64,000 nt of DNA from Melanocharis versteri (taxonomy: Eukaryota > Chordata > Aves > Passeriformes > Melanocharitidae). The translations under genes and the position numbers were made by a program. Position 1 is the stretch's first letter, and each line of letters begins with the position of its first letter. Below the pieces are notes generated by a model that did not search any database, had not been told where the DNA came from, and was given only the letters and a program-made list of their open reading frames with translations. Location: the NCBI GenBank assembly GCA_013397845.1, contig VZTG01002131.1:606285-670284 (forward strand), read 5' to 3'. This document shows positions 49,305 to 62,664 of the stretch, in pieces.

Positions 49305-51169
49305 GTAAGCACCTGAAAATTCCCCATCAGGATTGCCCCTGTGTAATTCAGTGTTTCTGTCACACCTGGGTGTGTTCGTTCCCCTGTCCCACACTAAATA
49401 AACCCAGAGGAGCTGGGCCTGGCTCCTCTGAGCTGCCCTGTGCACCCCCAGGGATACATCTCACTGCCCCTCTCCCTTTGAAAAACAGGGTTCTTTCAAA
49501 ATCATCAAGTAATAATATCGCTCTGAAAGAACCAAATCATATTTTATCAGCAGGGCTCCTCCGGGGAGAGGTTTAATAAGTGTAAGAATATGGGATTTAA
49601 AGTGACTGTGGCTTATAAAACTACCCATAAATGCTACTTCCACTTGCCCTATGAATGTTGTTTCTCATATAAACTTCTAAATTAAGTAGTGCAGACTGAT
49701 AAAAATATTTTTCTGTGTTTTCATCTTTGTTTTTGAACCTTCTGCCTGAATAAATTTGTAAATTATGTACATTTGTTTTTCTTATCCCACTGTGCATAGA
49801 TTGTATAGATAAAATCAATACATTTTAATGTGCTACAATTTGCTATACAATATAAAGCTGAAGACCAAAACAAATCAGACATAAATAAATATGTTAGGAT
49901 TTTGCAGGAAGCTATAAAGGATGCATGGGATTGATTTCTTTAGCACAGAGAAGAATCTGTAACCTAAGTTTGTGGAGGCAAAATTTCTCTGAGTTGCAGT
50001 TGTGAGAGATGAACATAACACTGATCACACAGTGGATGGATGAACTTCTGGAGTTGTTGAAATTTGGGAAGTAATATTTTGTTGGTATTTTTCTGTCCTT
50101 TCTGTGCCTGTTTTAGTATTCCCCTCTTCCATTTCTGAGTTCACAATCGTTTACCTTTATTAATTTTAATTATAAAGCTTATATGCCCCTGTAAAGGGCT
50201 TTAGTGGAAAATCAAACCAGATGCTGCAATAATCAGATTGTTGAAATAAATGAAAAACACCTTGACAAGACCATCTTAAGCCACATTGTTGAAAGAAATG
50301 AAAATAGGACAAAAGCAATAACTCAACCTTCAGGAAACTTTGGGCACTAATAGAATTTAGCTGTTTATTGTTGGAAAATCTTTGAAATTTATGCAGTTTA
50401 TGACTGCACCGAAAAATTAGTGTGGTGAAAATGCGTAGCTTGGTGATGAACTTAAAATAAAACAGCTGATGCTGTTCCTCTGCAGGACAGAAACCTTCCC
50501 CACATCTGGAAAATGTTCATGTTCCCTGATGGGAACAAGTTTGTGACTGTGAAGGAGCAGTGGGACAGTGGATGTGCTGATTGCTGATAAATGGCAGCGG
50601 CCAGAGCCGTTAGAGATGAAGCAGGGAGTGCCCAGAGCCCCAGAGGGTGAAACTGAGCCTGGCAGTGGCTCTGCTGAGCAGCCAGACCAGGAATTTGGGT
50701 CTGTTCATGGAGAGGAGGAAGGGTTTCCTCCGCTGGAAGTGGGAGACAGGAGGAAGCACCAGTGAGAGGAATTCTTTTAATGGAAGAGAGCATGGGGAAG
50801 GTTGAATTTATGGGATTGTGCCGTAAAGAAGAGGAACGGCTCCACAGGTTTGCTGTTCTGTGCTAAGACCCCAGGCCTGGCTTAAGTTAGGACTCTGGGG
50901 AAATGTTAATTGTTATGTGACACGTTTCCACAAGCATTACTGCATAGTCTCACTCACAACAAGGCTGCTTAAATTCTGTCCTCAGCCCCCAGTGCAAGAA
51001 ATAATGGAAAACTGTGCTCTGGTTGAGCCTCTAATATTGCACAAACCTGAGGGAGAGCTAACAAGGTGTAAGTGATTTAAGGATTTTAAGGACAACCGAG
51101 ACCGTGCATCAAGAGAAATTAATTTAATTAGGAAGTCTGAAGTCTTACAAGATACCCCCACACATGGAG
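49305..51169. other. Unique non-coding DNA
   Basis: No gene seen. AT-rich around 49560-50450 and GC-richer around 50580-50760. Open frames are short and unrecognised. Confidence 0.4.
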
Positions 51170-51240
51170 ATACCACACGCACACACACACAGAGGAAAGG
51201 AGGAAGAAAGAAAGAAAAAAAAAGCAAAAAGCAAAAAGCA
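51170..51240 (+). repeat. Simple-repeat cluster: (CA)n, GAAA and AAAAAGC units
   Basis: A short CA dinucleotide run (about 51178-51191), then a purine-rich GGAA/GAAA stretch, then AAAAAGC units (about 51216-51239). The matching minus-strand F/L/S/C/V-rich open frames are translations of it. Confidence 0.85.
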
Positions 51241-53879
51241 GTTCCTGTGATTTAGGTGTTGGATGCAGGCAGGTGGATCCTGTGTCACACTGAAAGGATA
51301 AAGGAAAGCCAGTTCTGCCTCCAGACTGCCAGGTCTTGTGTGGAGTCATGAGGAGTTATTTATATTTAAAGAATCTCTTGATAGCCCTCCCCGATCTCAG
51401 TAAATAATAGACATATTAATAATAATATGACAAAATGGTGCTTTTTTTGTAAGGCTAAATGTATTTCAGTTGTTAACAGCTTATTTTTCTTTAAGACAAA
51501 AATAGACCCTGCTGCACCTTTTTGACCGTGACATTGTGTGTTTTTTTCAACCCTTTAGTATTTCTGAGAACTGTGCAAGTCAGCTTGCTCCTTTCAGCTT
51601 GCTCTTAATGATAGTTTTCCATTTTCTATGATTTTACTGGAAAGAGGCAAAAACCCTGAGAAAAGCCTTCAGAATGTGGAACTTTAATTATCAGCGTGCA
51701 ATCCAGATTTAGAGGGCTTCTTTCAGTATGCATTTTTTTTACCAAGCTGTGAACCTCGGTTAATTTTAGAAAGTCTGATGAACTAAAATAGATGTCCTCT
51801 GCTTGAAAGTCAGATGATTCAGTTGAACCACAGACCCTTGAGCTCTTCAGGGCTGCATGGCTGTGGAGGCTCTGACTTTTAAAATGCGTGTTAATTGTGG
51901 AAATGCAAATCAGATATGTTTGGGGGTCTTTTGCCCCCTCTTGAAACATTTTTATGCAGAAGGCTTTGAGCTTTTATTGAAAATCTGTGAAGGCATTACC
52001 TTCATGTTAATAGTGATTTGGACCATGGATTCAGGAATTTCTGGGGATTTCTTGCCTCCTTTGGCCTGTGGTAAGATGTGAGCAAGGCTCTGGGTTACTC
52101 TAGCTGACTAAGGAGGTTTTGTCACAAGGAGAAAACAAAAGGAGAACGAGGATTCAGAAGAAATCCATCTGGTTTGAAACATCCCCAAAGCCATGCAGAT
52201 GCTGCCTGTTTGTCCTGCTAACTAGCAGAGGAATTGAATGTTCATCCTGAAGTCATTCTGGGACTTTTTACTTGTTTATTTGGGCATGTGCCTGGAGAAT
52301 GGCAGCCTCCTGTTTGTGATCCAAACCTACAAGAAGCTGGGATGAAAGTTCTCACTTTTTTTGTCTTCTGTCATTATTCTTATCAGGCAGGCTTTGAAAC
52401 TTAGAACAACGACTTTCTGAGTTCCCACCAGATTTTGGCGAGGGAGGGCAAACCATTGAAATTTGGAAAGAAAAGGAAAGGAAGAGTTTTTACAAAAAAT
52501 TTTCTGGCTCTCTAAAATAGAGAGAGAGAGCACACATGCGAGGCTGAATGGATGCACATTCCACCACACATTCAAAGTCTCTTCCAAGCCTTTGTTCATG
52601 TCTGAATCTGGCTCCAGTTCTCCCAGCAGATTTTTCATTTGGACCCTTTCATTTGTGGCACATTTGTAGTCTCAGGCCCTCAGCGGAAGAGCACTTTGGA
52701 ATCAGATATCTGAAAAGCATCACGATGGGAAAAGATTATTTACAAACATGACTTTAAAATATAGACTGGAATGTTTTGTATAGAAAATAAAGTGTCATCA
52801 CATTGGAGATATTTCAAGAAGCTTCATCTTATCTGTTTTGTTTTGTAGAAATGATTCAGTGTTTGTGGTAACATCACAAGTACAATGTGGCTTCCACTGA
52901 ATTTGTATTTTGAGACACTGAATGCAATCTACTGTGTGTGGGTAAAGTCAGTCTATCCAGATTAAAATTAAAGGAAGTTTCAGATTCCTTTAGTGGAATG
53001 CTTTAGGGGAAGAGGTAGTGTTAAATAGGAAAGCTTCAGAACACAGGACTTGGGTACATCACTATAGGAGTATGGGGGAAAATGCAAGGGAGCAGCATGC
53101 AGAGCTGACCTGGGTTTACTGGCAGCCCCATGATGTGCAATCCTTTATTCCCAATACAGCTGGAAACTTGTGGAATCTGGGTATCACACGTGCTCCTAAA
53201 TGCTGCATAGAAGTGAAGGGTGCACATGGAATACAGAGGTTCCCAGGCATTTCAGTATCACGTGTTGTGCTTTTAGCATGCAGTACAAGACAAACAAAAT
53301 GTTACCCCCTCAAACTGCCACAATTTCAGATAAATATTTCTGCCAATAATAAGTTTTCCAAGACAGTTTTCACAACATGTAATCATGCCTTTTGGCTGCA
53401 GACTGCTAAGTTTTCAAGCACACATAGCTAAATCTAAAGCCTGCTCTGTTTCTTTTGCTTTTTATGAAAGGTAGAACTTTGGTTCCTAAACCAGCGTTCA
53501 CACATTCAGATAAAGACATCACTCAAATTGTCCTCTGAAGCACCTGGTGAGACACTAGAAAGCAAAAGCTAAACTTTAGAGACAAGTAACTCTAATTTCC
53601 TGTTGCTGATCAGAGCATAGACAATTCTCTTGTCATAAATTGGTTTTGTGTCGCAAATTGTTTCCTGAATTCTGCCCTGTATTCATTCTTCAAGAACACT
53701 TTAGCCCACAAAAGCTGCCAAAGCACAAAACCAGCCATGTTTTAGTTGCCTGAGTAGCACAAAGGCAGAGAAGTGAGGGATTTCACTCCTGTCTAACACA
53801 CAGACACCTGTGATTTCTCCTCCTCTTGGTGGCTGGGTGCACCTGCCTGGGGCTGTGTTCGTGGCACTGCCTTGCACCC
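51241..53879. other. Unique non-coding DNA
   Basis: No gene recognised. A GA dinucleotide run occurs near 52518-52531. The 137-codon open frame at 53018-53431 has no recognisable domain and ordinary non-coding composition. Confidence 0.4.
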
Positions 53880-54230
53880 AAATCCTATTTTGAATTTGCT
53901 AACAGCACTCATTGTAATTACTGTGTATTACTTAATTGGGATTCATGTAATTATTATTTTAAACTACTTTACATGTTCTGATTTGAATTTTTAATTTAGA
54001 AAACACATATTCAGACCTTCGATCTGGTTCCCTTTGGATCGCTGTGGATGGAGCATACATTTTAATGTTTCAGGTTATTTGTATGCAACAGGATTTCCCC
54101 AATCTAGACTCCTGCATCAATGCATTTATCTGTGCAAAGTTACAGTCAGTCCAGGATAATATATTTTCATTTCTAAAATCTATGTTTATTCACACAATAA
54201 AACTATTTAGATTTCAGGTTCTTTAATAAA
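53880..54230. promoter_or_regulatory. Candidate conserved non-coding element (homeodomain-site-rich)
   Basis: Unique AT-rich block with GTAATTAC at 53914-53921, CTTAATTGGG near 53931, GTAATTATTATTTTAAAC around 53948, and further TAAT-type words, plus an extended non-repetitive right half. TAATTA-type cores are bound by many homeodomain proteins. The density suggests an enhancer-like element; conservation is untested. Confidence 0.33.
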
Positions 54231-54282
54231 ATATGCACAAAATACTTTGTCTTACAAAGTACAAGTGCAAGACAGATTTCCA

Positions 54283-54330
54283 TGCATTTTTACATTCTGT
54301 GCATTTTCACATTCTGTGCATTTTCACATG
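54283..54330 (+). repeat. 17-bp tandem repeat, about 2.8 copies
   Basis: The unit TGCATTTTYACATTCTG occurs at 54283-54299 and 54300-54316, with a partial third copy from 54317. Small local tandem repeat of no assigned function. Confidence 0.85.
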
Positions 54331-55095
54331 CACGCTGTTAATAAAAATATCTATCTGGGCATGTATACAGCTTTTTATTACTTGTTCTTTTCTTCAGAAA
54401 AAGAATTATATCAGTTTTGGAAGTCACCTTGTTGAGATTCCAAGGAAGGTGTATGGATAGGATGGGAGGAAGTGATTAACCAGGTGTGATTTAAAGAGGA
54501 ATGGATAAACTTTCTACCTGGCTGCAGCCTCTACGAGCTCATAACAGCTGATACTGCAGTATTCATCTTTAAAGGTGTGGGAGTGTTTCCCTTAGGAATG
54601 GTTTCAGTCCTGGTGTGCTGACACATTGGCTCTGGTGAGAGCAAGTCTTATTCTGAAGTAGGCCCTGAAGATCACCAGGATCTTATCCAGAGGCACCAAG
54701 CCTGCCCAATGTATAAAATAATAAGGCAGACACTATTTTAACACAATAATTTGGACAGCCTTACTTTGTTCACTCTATCTCCAAATGTTCGGAGTGGTAT
54801 AATTATCTGTATTCTGTTACTGGAAGGCTAAGTGTATCTCGTGAAGAAAATCTCAAAAAAGATTTTAATTAAGTTAACCTAAAATAAGAACTGAAGTATA
54901 GAAAGTGCTCTAAAGAATCTTTAACATCAAAATAAGCTCATAGCATCTTCTAAAATAGAAGTTAATATGGGCAACTTAATATTCCTTCACTGAAGAAAAT
55001 GAAAACAGAATTGTACGTTTGGTTTTAGAGGTCTTGAGTACTTGGCTGTTTTGAAGTCCTGTTTTCTTCCTGTGTTTCTCTCAAGTAGACCATGA
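54331..55095. other. Unique non-coding DNA
   Basis: AT-rich; nothing recognised. Confidence 0.4.
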
Positions 55096-55818
55096 ATGAG
55101 CCAAGTGTCTGCAGCTCTGGCTCTAGTGTCTCCCAGCAGACAGGCTTTCCTCATTGCTGAGAAACTCGGGTTCCCTGCTCTTGATGCAAAGAAAATGCGA
55201 GTATTCCTTACGGGATGTGAGGATTGCCCCTGCTCAGGCTGGTACCAGGCTGGGAGCTTCCTCACAGCAAGGTGGGAATCCAGTTTGTTAAATTTAATCC
55301 AGAGCACAACGCATTCCCTGTGCCCTGGTGGCATCTCAGAGCAGCAGGGCCCTGCTGCCATCAGCCTCACCACGGGGGCCTCCATCAGCAATCCTGGAGC
55401 TCCGTGCAGAGATAACCACACTGGGAGACATCCTTCAGATGCCTTTTGCAACAGCACGGGTTTGCAGGCCTTTTGTTTGCGATTTGGAAAGCTTGCAATT
55501 CGGAAACATCAGCTCCTGCATCGCAGAAATGACCGAGCGCTCCCGGGGCTTAGCCTGAGGTTGGGTCTGTGTCCCATTTCTCCCCACGCCTGTATGGATG
55601 CCCTGTGCTTCCCGTGCCGTTCACAGGGCAGTGTCTGCGCTCCCAAAGAGGAGCACACGGAGCACAGACCCCTTCCTGTCCCTGTCCCTGTCCCTGTCCC
55701 CCGTGTGCCCGTGGGTTGGCCCTGCCCTTGCCCAGTGCTCAGCCCGACAGCTCCTCGGCCTTTTGCTTCCCCTTCTCGCTGCCGCTGCTGCTCCTGCTGC
55801 CTGCACATCTGCTCATAA
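55096..55818 (+). other. Longest N-free open frame (240 codons), probably not a gene
   Basis: The block becomes GC-rich here, and the plus strand is open from an ATG for 240 codons. The left third has mixed composition; the right third is P/C/S/V-rich and includes a (CCTGTC)4 microsatellite at about 55675-55700 that reads as a PVPVPV run. The other strand is also open for 156 codons (54987-55457) and 99 codons (55509-55808), as expected from stop-poor sequence. I see no domain, signal peptide, membrane segment or splice structure. A lineage-specific transcript cannot be excluded, but nothing supports it. Confidence 0.12.
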
Positions 55819-58800
55819 AACCCGAGTTTTTCTTTTCCTTTTGCCCCTAACCTTGATGAATGGCCTATATCTCAGTGCCAAAGCTCACCCTTCTCTTAAC
55901 TGAGGATGATTGATGGAGCAGGAGCAGCAGTGGAACGGGTTCTGTGTCCGGACAGGCTGGGCTGCGGCCGGGGCTCTCCTCCAGGGACTGGCAGCAGCCT
56001 TACTCTGTGCAGGAATTCAGGTCCCTACCAAGCCAAGAGAAACCAAGTGGGATTTCGAGACTCCTACTACATAGTCTGAATATCTCTTAAAAATAGCAAG
56101 CCCGGAGTGCTCTGTTGATTTTCTGTCATGGAATGCTTTGAAGGGCAAATATTCCTCTTTGTTTTGCACAGATGGCATAATCTTGGTGGATGAACTCAGC
56201 ATTACCAAATACAAGTTCATGTGCTTTTATTTGTTTCAAACGCTAAGAAATAAGATGAAAGACCATGAATATACTCTGTTCAAAACCATTAATTATTCCT
56301 ACATTGCTCTACTATAATTTAAAAATGCCATTTTCACTTTAGCACGTTTCCTATCCATTTTTACTGGTAAAATGAATACAACAATAACCTTTTTGAAAGA
56401 CTATCTAGTTAAATTAGTTACACTTTTAAATGTAATGGGTCCTTTAGGCTAGCTTTTCAAGCCCTGTGTCAAGGTGGCTCACTTAGATCAGGGGACTTGT
56501 GCCAGATAACAACTACAGAAGATCTGAATGGAAAGGTGAAAGCAGTTGTTTATTAAAATTTGTAGTCTAAATTTAGGCGGACAAGGGAAAAAAATCGAGG
56601 GTGACTGAAGGAGAATAGATGTCTAAGTGATATTGGCTTTAACAGGTTCCTAATCATGAAGACATACGATAGATGGAAATGTGCTGGCAGAAGTTAATGG
56701 CTTCGAAAAGAAAAGACCAAATGTACAGTAATACCCTTGAAAGTGCTGACTTCATGAGTCAACATTTAAATGGGAGCCTGTCTTCCTGCTAAATAGCTTT
56801 TCAACTTCTTTCTTATCATAGGAGTCCTTAATTAAAATAGTTCAAAGGAGTTGGGTCATAAAACTGCATTGGGGTTTTTTTGTACTGAAAAGAATTTCTG
56901 CACTCAGCAAGACTCCATCAGTTCTCAAAACTTAGCAGTTGAGTCAATAGTCTTCTTTTCACTATGGTGAACTACACGTTGAGAATGCCATAAGCAATTA
57001 TTTAATCTTTGTAACCGGGGGTTAGTTCAGGACCGCAGTGGGCTAATTAAAAAGTGCTTCAGAGTATCATTGATTTCTTGGTATGACCACAGAGTCTTAC
57101 TTTATCCTGCCTTGCTTTGAAGCCAGCAATGCTGCCAGCCAAGCTCGCTGCACAAACACTGAAGGGTACAGAGGAGCCAAATGTTCCTGTCCTGCAGCTT
57201 GTCGGGGCAGAGAGGGAAGGGAAGAATCAAGATCAGGAAATGGAGAGAAGAGTTTTAACGTGCAGGGGAAAACAAGGTCTATGATATTGGTTTAAAACAC
57301 CTGCACCATCAGCCAGGCTGACAAAATGCTGGTGGAAGGTTTGTTGCTTTCTCGAGATAAAGCCTTGCAGGAAGGGCTGCATGGCCAGCACCAGGCATTG
57401 GGTTTCAGTGATCTATTTTCTTGTCAAAACATCAACATCACCAATTCATTGCACTGCCTCACGAATGACCTCCTCTTAGCCCTGCTCTCTGCAGTTTGCA
57501 GTTTCATTCATTTGTCATGTTGCAATCCTGTTTCTGGTTTAAATTTCCACTTCTGTTGAAGACATAAGTCCAAGTAGTAGAGTGAAAAATCCCATAACCT
57601 CATTCATAACTGTCGTGACCTTTAATTCAGAAGCCATGGCTCTGGAATAGCTGCAGTTAATAGTCTTTTTAAGAGGTCTAGTCAGGCTTTGTCTGAAAAT
57701 TCAGATAGTAATGTTGATTGGAAAACTCATAAGACTCATGGGGAAAGTGAATTGGAAAATAAAAAGCTCAAAATTTTAGTCTTTTCTCATTATTATTTCG
57801 ATTCAGCTGGCCTGTTAGCATGCTGCTTGTTGTGATTCTGCTCTGTAGTTTTGTGCTTTATTGCATTGGTACAGGACATGAGGGCAGTTACGTGAGGCTG
57901 ATTCATGGGAGGATGTTACCAACTCTCAGGGAAGTATAGCATGCAAGAAAACTGAATGAAAGCAACAATGGTGTTAAGCTAATTAGGTGAAATATTTTGC
58001 TTTTCAAACATTTATATTTCTGTAAAATATGTTCTCCACATGAAGCTGAATACTCTTTCTCATTCACTATTAAAAGAGTTTCCCTAGGAAAAAACCCCAA
58101 TTGACAGTTTTTACCCTGCTACCACTACTGAGAAATAAGATGTGATAGCCTACAGTAATTTATACTGAACTGCTGTGAGCAATTGTTGAGGGGGGGCTGT
58201 AAAAATCCCCCTCTGATTGTCTCTGCATTCCTGGACTCCCTGCAATCAGGGCAGCAGCTCATGCAGAACACAACCTTCCTTCTGCTTTGGAGTCAGATCT
58301 GTGCCTGACTGATTACAAACCCAATTAGCTATCTTCTGGAGGCTAGGATAAACTCCAGATATTCCATCCTGGAGGATTTCGGAAAGTGGAGTATACGAAT
58401 GACTGAAAAAGTATGAAACTAAATTAAGAGCTCAAGTCCCCTTGTCTCCTCAAAATTCCTGTCTTGGTATTTAGAATTCTATTTACACCCAAAGCAGCTC
58501 CACTGCTGAAGGAATGGCATCTGTCAAAGTCAGTGCGATGTGCCAGTAAACCCTTATATTTTTGCATCTTTTCCCACATACCAGGAACTGCTTTGACATG
58601 TTGAAACAAATGCCACCAAATCCCTTTTCACAAATTTTGGTTGTACTCAAATTCTCAGTATACTTCTGCTTCTTGCCTTCTCTAAAATAATACATTAAAT
58701 TCATTGTCATATCCACGGTGTTGGAAGATTATCCAACTTCTATAAACTAATTTGAATGAAGCATCTTCTTGTTCATAGTGAATTCAGGATTCAGAGTTCT

Positions 58801-60088
58801 CACTTGTGGGTATATTCACTCCCTCCCCAATTACTTTAAAACCCTTGCATAGCTGGGCTTCTCTCAGAGAATCAGTAATAACGTTAAATGCTTCAGACTC
58901 CTCTGCCTTGGAAGGAAAGCTGGTTTTTTAGAGTCTCGCTGGATGCTGGGACTTGCTTCTTACAGCAAAAACGTTTGCCTGGTGTAGCTCACGTATTTCC
59001 CAGACCGCCAGAAATTGATGTGAGGATTTTGAGAGCTCCTTTCTTGCTCCTGGCTCACCTTGTCAAGCTGCTTAACTCCACAGGAGTGTGGAGCCCCTTG
59101 GCCCCCAAGAATGCAGACAAAGCCCTGCCTGCAGCTTCCCACCACGCTGGGTAGCATAGCAACCCCTGCAGCTGGCTCCTGCAGAGCTGCCCAAAGTCAC
59201 AGCTACCCTCCCATCCAGCCCTTTCATGGCTTCTTACAGGGCTCTCAAAGGAAAAAAAAAATCTCATTATTTTGTTGCTAAGTCCATAGTGTTCCAAACT
59301 GTACTGACTCTTTGGTCAGAGTTCAGTGCAACAAACTGTGCAGGGAATATTTTTTGAGTCAGATAAAGTTTTGGGAAATATGTTACACATTGCTGGAGAT
59401 TTTGAAATGTAGTGAGTGCTCTGGGAGGCAGAGCAGGAAGAATAGAGCAGACAGCCTGTTGCATGTAGCAACACCTTCCCTATTCTTGATGAAACAGAAA
59501 ATACGTTTAGAGAGGTTGCTTGGTTACTATTTTCCCTCTATTTTGTCCCCTTCCAGCTTCCTGTTGAGGCCCCCTGGCTGTTGGGGCAGCCAGAGAGACA
59601 GAAAAGGCCTTGAAGCTGTGTGAGTGCTGCTCAGCACTCGTAAATAAAACATCCCTGAGTTAATAACGCTGTTCTGACCACAAATCCAAACCACAGCACC
59701 ATGGGGGCTGCTATGGACAGAATTAATTCCATCCAAGCCAGTGCTGCAGGCTTCCCTGGCTCTCAAAGAACTTCCCCCAGCTGTTGAAAATGTATGATTC
59801 ATTTTCACTACCCATTTCAGAACTGAGAAGACCTGGACTAAGATTAATGTATTTCTGACTTCCTGCTGTGAACCTGAGCTGAGGTAGAAAGATCATATTT
59901 CTGTTCAAATGAGTATTCTTCCTTAAAAAACCCCAAACCAATCCCAAATATTTTACTAAGCAATGCATTATCATAGAACTGCTATTCCCTACACCTCCCC
60001 TCTCCATATGATTTTCCGTGGTCATAAGCAAAACTATCTTCTCTCAGATAAGTCTCCTTAAATCTAAAAATCCTCCAAGCTGTGCCGC
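55819..60088. other. Unique non-coding DNA
   Basis: No gene or transposon recognised. Blocks at 56590-56720, 57000-57070 and 57580-57800 have a conserved-element-like texture (TAATCATG, GCTAATTAAAAAG, CTTTAATTC words). A GC-richer patch at 59030-59230 has short open frames on both strands. A G-run of seven lies near 58190. Confidence 0.4.

Positions 60089-60139
<51 letters not shown>
60089..60139 (+). repeat. (CAT)17 trinucleotide microsatellite
   Basis: Seventeen uninterrupted CAT units. The six frames read it as poly-I, poly-S/H or, on the other strand, poly-D or poly-M inside short open frames; none is supported as a gene. Uninterrupted repeats of this length are normally polymorphic. Confidence 0.97.
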
Positions 60140-62104
60140 GATGCAGCCTCCCCTTATCAATATATTTAAATGTTTGGTGTTTGCTGCTTTCCTCTCCAGC
60201 CACAGAGAAAACACCACTGCCGTGTGTCTCATTAGTGCTGATTAATCACCATGCAGTTTCAATCATTTTGGGATGTTGAACCCCAAAATGCTTCTCCTAA
60301 ATGCAAGTGCTGTTTGCAAAGATGTAGCTCACAAATCGTTCACAAATTGCATTGTTCAGATTATGCATTTTTCCAGCCATAGAAATTTTTGGAATGAATT
60401 GTGTGAACAATTCATGGGGACATTGTTTTCTTGTGACTTCAGGTGCTGTAGATTTTTAATGCTTTACTTGACACGTTTTAGCTGAAATTTTTTAGTGGAT
60501 GCCCAGCTCTGTTGTCAGGTGAAGTTCCTGCCAGTGAAAGGCAAAGCCTGTATCAGTAGCCAGTCTTCATAATCCTGGAGCCTACCAGATCAGCCAAGTA
60601 AATAAGGCAGTTTCTGGTTCTCTCTAAGAAATCATAAACACCGTCCTTAGCTGTTGATGTCAGGCTGCTTCAGCAGTGCTGGCTGTGAAGTCAGCAAAGT
60701 GATTAATGACTCATTAAAAATGAATACATCTCCCAAAAGAATTTGCAGGGATTCTACTGTGAAATTCGTGCTGTACTCCGTGGGAGCTACATGACTTAAT
60801 CCCCACGACCTGCACTTTGTGAGTAACCTTTTGGAGAATAAGCAACTTGAGCAGCTGGAGACACGCACTGTTACACGGCATCGCAGGGCACTACAGCCCT
60901 CAGACAGAAACCAGCCCTGAAACGAAAATGTCATTGAGGGACTTCGGCTGGGGACCCACACAGAGCTGTGCTGGGAGTGCCTGGCTGCAGGGGCAGTTGT
61001 TCCAAATACTGGAAACCTTTTGGGTCTCTCCGTGATGGGCTGAGAGGGGATGTGCTGAGCTGGGCTTCACCACGGAATTCACCTGCGTACAGCCGGTGCT
61101 GAGAGCAAATGGGTTTGTTTTGGAAATATGTCATGAACGTTTTCAGCAGAGGTAAAACTAAAATCCTGTTGTTTTTGAGGACAAATACAGCAGTGAAGGG
61201 ATGAGGTGTCTTTGACTTCTACACAAACACCCAGCAGTTCATTGCAAACGTGGGACACAGGCCGTGCGCTGAGCAGGGAGATCCTTCCTGCACAAATGGG
61301 GCACAAGTCAGCTGTGTCAAATGGGTTCTTCATCCGTCTCAGCAAAATATAGAATCTCCATTTATTCATTCATTTTCTCGTGTAGAAATTTATCATTTCA
61401 GTAGATTCTCCCCCCTGCCCCTCCTAGTCTACAGAAATTATTTTTGATGCAAGGGGTGATGTGCAGCACGTTTTTCTGTTTCTTTAAATGCCAATCCCTG
61501 ACTTTGAATGCAAAGAAACAGGTATTTATTAGCAGGCTTGCCCTGATAGATCTCCTGGAGTTCATTATGTGGTATCTGTCTAGACTTCTCCCCTAGTTAT
61601 CTACAGAAGTATATTTCCTGCTTTGAACCATGTTTGGTATTTACTCAGGTAACAATTGCATTGCCTTTATGGGTATGTGAGGGACCAGGCTCTTTTGCTG
61701 TCAGAAAGTAGAAAACTGTGTGATGCTGGAATTATTTATTCCATATAAATAACCAAAGCAAGATCATTAGCCTCATTGCAGCACTGTGACCATGCCCTCT
61801 TCTCCACACTCTGCTCTTTTAATCACACCATCGATCATTCATCATCTTTCATACCATATTCAAAAACTTTGTCCTTGCCACAAGGGATATTCACAGTCTC
61901 TAAATCCCGTGCTTTTAAAACATGGGCAGTTGTAAGGAAAAGGGGAAACGAGTAGAATGAACAATTGGCACGTTTTTATCTTTATTTTATGCAACTGGTT
62001 ATGATTTAATTCTTCATATGCTCACACAGGCCACGACTCTTCAGGACCTATAATTTTTTCTGTATATCGCTTATCACACGGGTACAAAGCAGCATTTAGC
62101 AGAA
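60140..62104. other. Unique non-coding DNA with a conserved-like patch
   Basis: No gene recognised. The block at 60650-60770 has the texture of a conserved non-coding element (GTGATTAATGACTCATT around 60700). Around 61735-61760 an ATTTATTCCATATAAATAA stretch resembles a CArG/MEF2-type AT core but lacks the GG end. Otherwise nothing. Confidence 0.4.
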
Positions 62105-62664
62105 TGGGATGGGGTGTTCTGGGGCTGTTCAGCAGGCTGGGATGGGGGGTTCAGGGGCTGTTCAGCAGACTGGGATGGGGTGTTCAGCAGGCTGGGATGG
62201 GGTGTTCAGGAGCTGTTCAGCAGGCTGGGATGGGCTGTTCAGCAGGCTGGGATGGGGTGTTCAGGGGCTGCTGAGCAAACTGGGATGGGGTGTTTAGCAG
62301 GCTGGGATGGGGTGTTCAGGAGCTGCTCATCAGGCTGGGATGGGATGTTTAGCAGGCTGGGATGGGGTATTCAGCAGGCTGAGATGGGGTGTTCAGCAGG
62401 CTGAGATGGGGTGTTCAGCAGACTGGGATGGGGTGTTCAGGAGCTGCTCATCAGGCTGGGATGGGATGTTTAGCAGGCTGGGATGGGGTATTCAGCAGGC
62501 TGAGATGGGGTGTTCAGCAGGCTGAGATGGGGTGTTCAGCAGACTGGGATGGGGTGTTCAGGAGCTGCTCATCAGGCTGGGATGGGGTGTTCAGCAGGCT
62601 GGGATGGGGTGTTCAGGAGCTGTTCAGCAGACTGGGATGGGGGGTTCAGGGGCCGTTCAGCAGT
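62105..62664 (+). repeat. Minisatellite, 22-bp unit with 121-bp higher-order period
   Basis: The basic unit is CTGGGATGGGGTGTTCAGCAGG (22 bp, with variants GAGATGG, GTTTAG, GTATTC). Some units carry an extra 11-12 bases of the GAGCTGTTCAG type. In the middle, five units plus this extra segment form a 121-bp higher-order repeat: the marker GTGTTCAGGAGCTGCTCATC starts at 62312, 62433 and 62554. No stop codons fall within most of the array, so G/W/F/S-rich open frames appear in several frames; they are not genes. Confidence 0.95.

Noticed and set aside
60018..60245. Poly-D, poly-M and poly-I frames
   Set aside because: Products of the (CAT)17 microsatellite.
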